Assembly (NCBI GenBank): GCA_903895725.1
Contig: CAITUV010000065.1
Location: 1-64,000 of the forward strand
Reading direction: 5' to 3'
DNA: 64,000 nt
DNA from: an uncultured Myxococcales bacterium
Lineage (GTDB): Bacteria > Myxococcota_A > UBA9042 > CAIXZC01
The notes below the pieces were generated by a model. The model searched no databases. It had not been told where the DNA came from and saw nothing but the letters and a program-made list of their open reading frames with translations. This document shows, one piece after another, positions 63,230-64,000 of this stretch (within the stretch, counting starts at the first letter, position 1; each line of letters starts with the position of its first letter). Made by a program: the position numbers and the translations under genes.

Positions 63230-64000
<771 letters not shown>

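Overview
High-GC (roughly 65-70%) bacterial chromosome window. Its style (many secreted Cys-rich lipoproteins, TPR proteins, PilZ, RHS) resembles Myxococcota, Bradymonadota or another delta-proteobacterial lineage; this placement is inference. Recognised housekeeping genes are a mrfA-mrfB (YprA/YprB) repair operon, dnaK, aroQ, the RNase P RNA gene (rnpB) and the 5' part of serS, which runs off the right edge and is missing from the ORF track. The rest is mainly envelope and secretome genes: SUMF1/FGE-like, EGF-like/LamG/C-type lectin, MopE-like/PGRS-like, a GILT-like multi-thioredoxin lipoprotein, a secreted ComEA-like plus ComEC-type MBL pair, an ABC exporter operon whose permease carries a Cys-rich insert, POT transporter, GtrA/GT2, DUF218, NAGPA and oligopeptide-binding genes. 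The most interesting locus is 46.2-62.6 kb: a ~3900-aa Cys-rich RHS/YD-repeat polymorphic toxin. Its signal-peptide ORF is separated from the body by an uninterrupted 15-C tract, and the two are out of frame by one base, which suggests a phase-variable ON/OFF switch (or a homopolymer assembly error). A lower-GC C-terminal tip, a DUF4279-like putative immunity gene and a second, 5'-truncated, toxin-less RHS core follow. The two cores share a 151-bp near-identical segment ending exactly at the tip junction. No CRISPR array, tRNA, rRNA or transposase was recognised.
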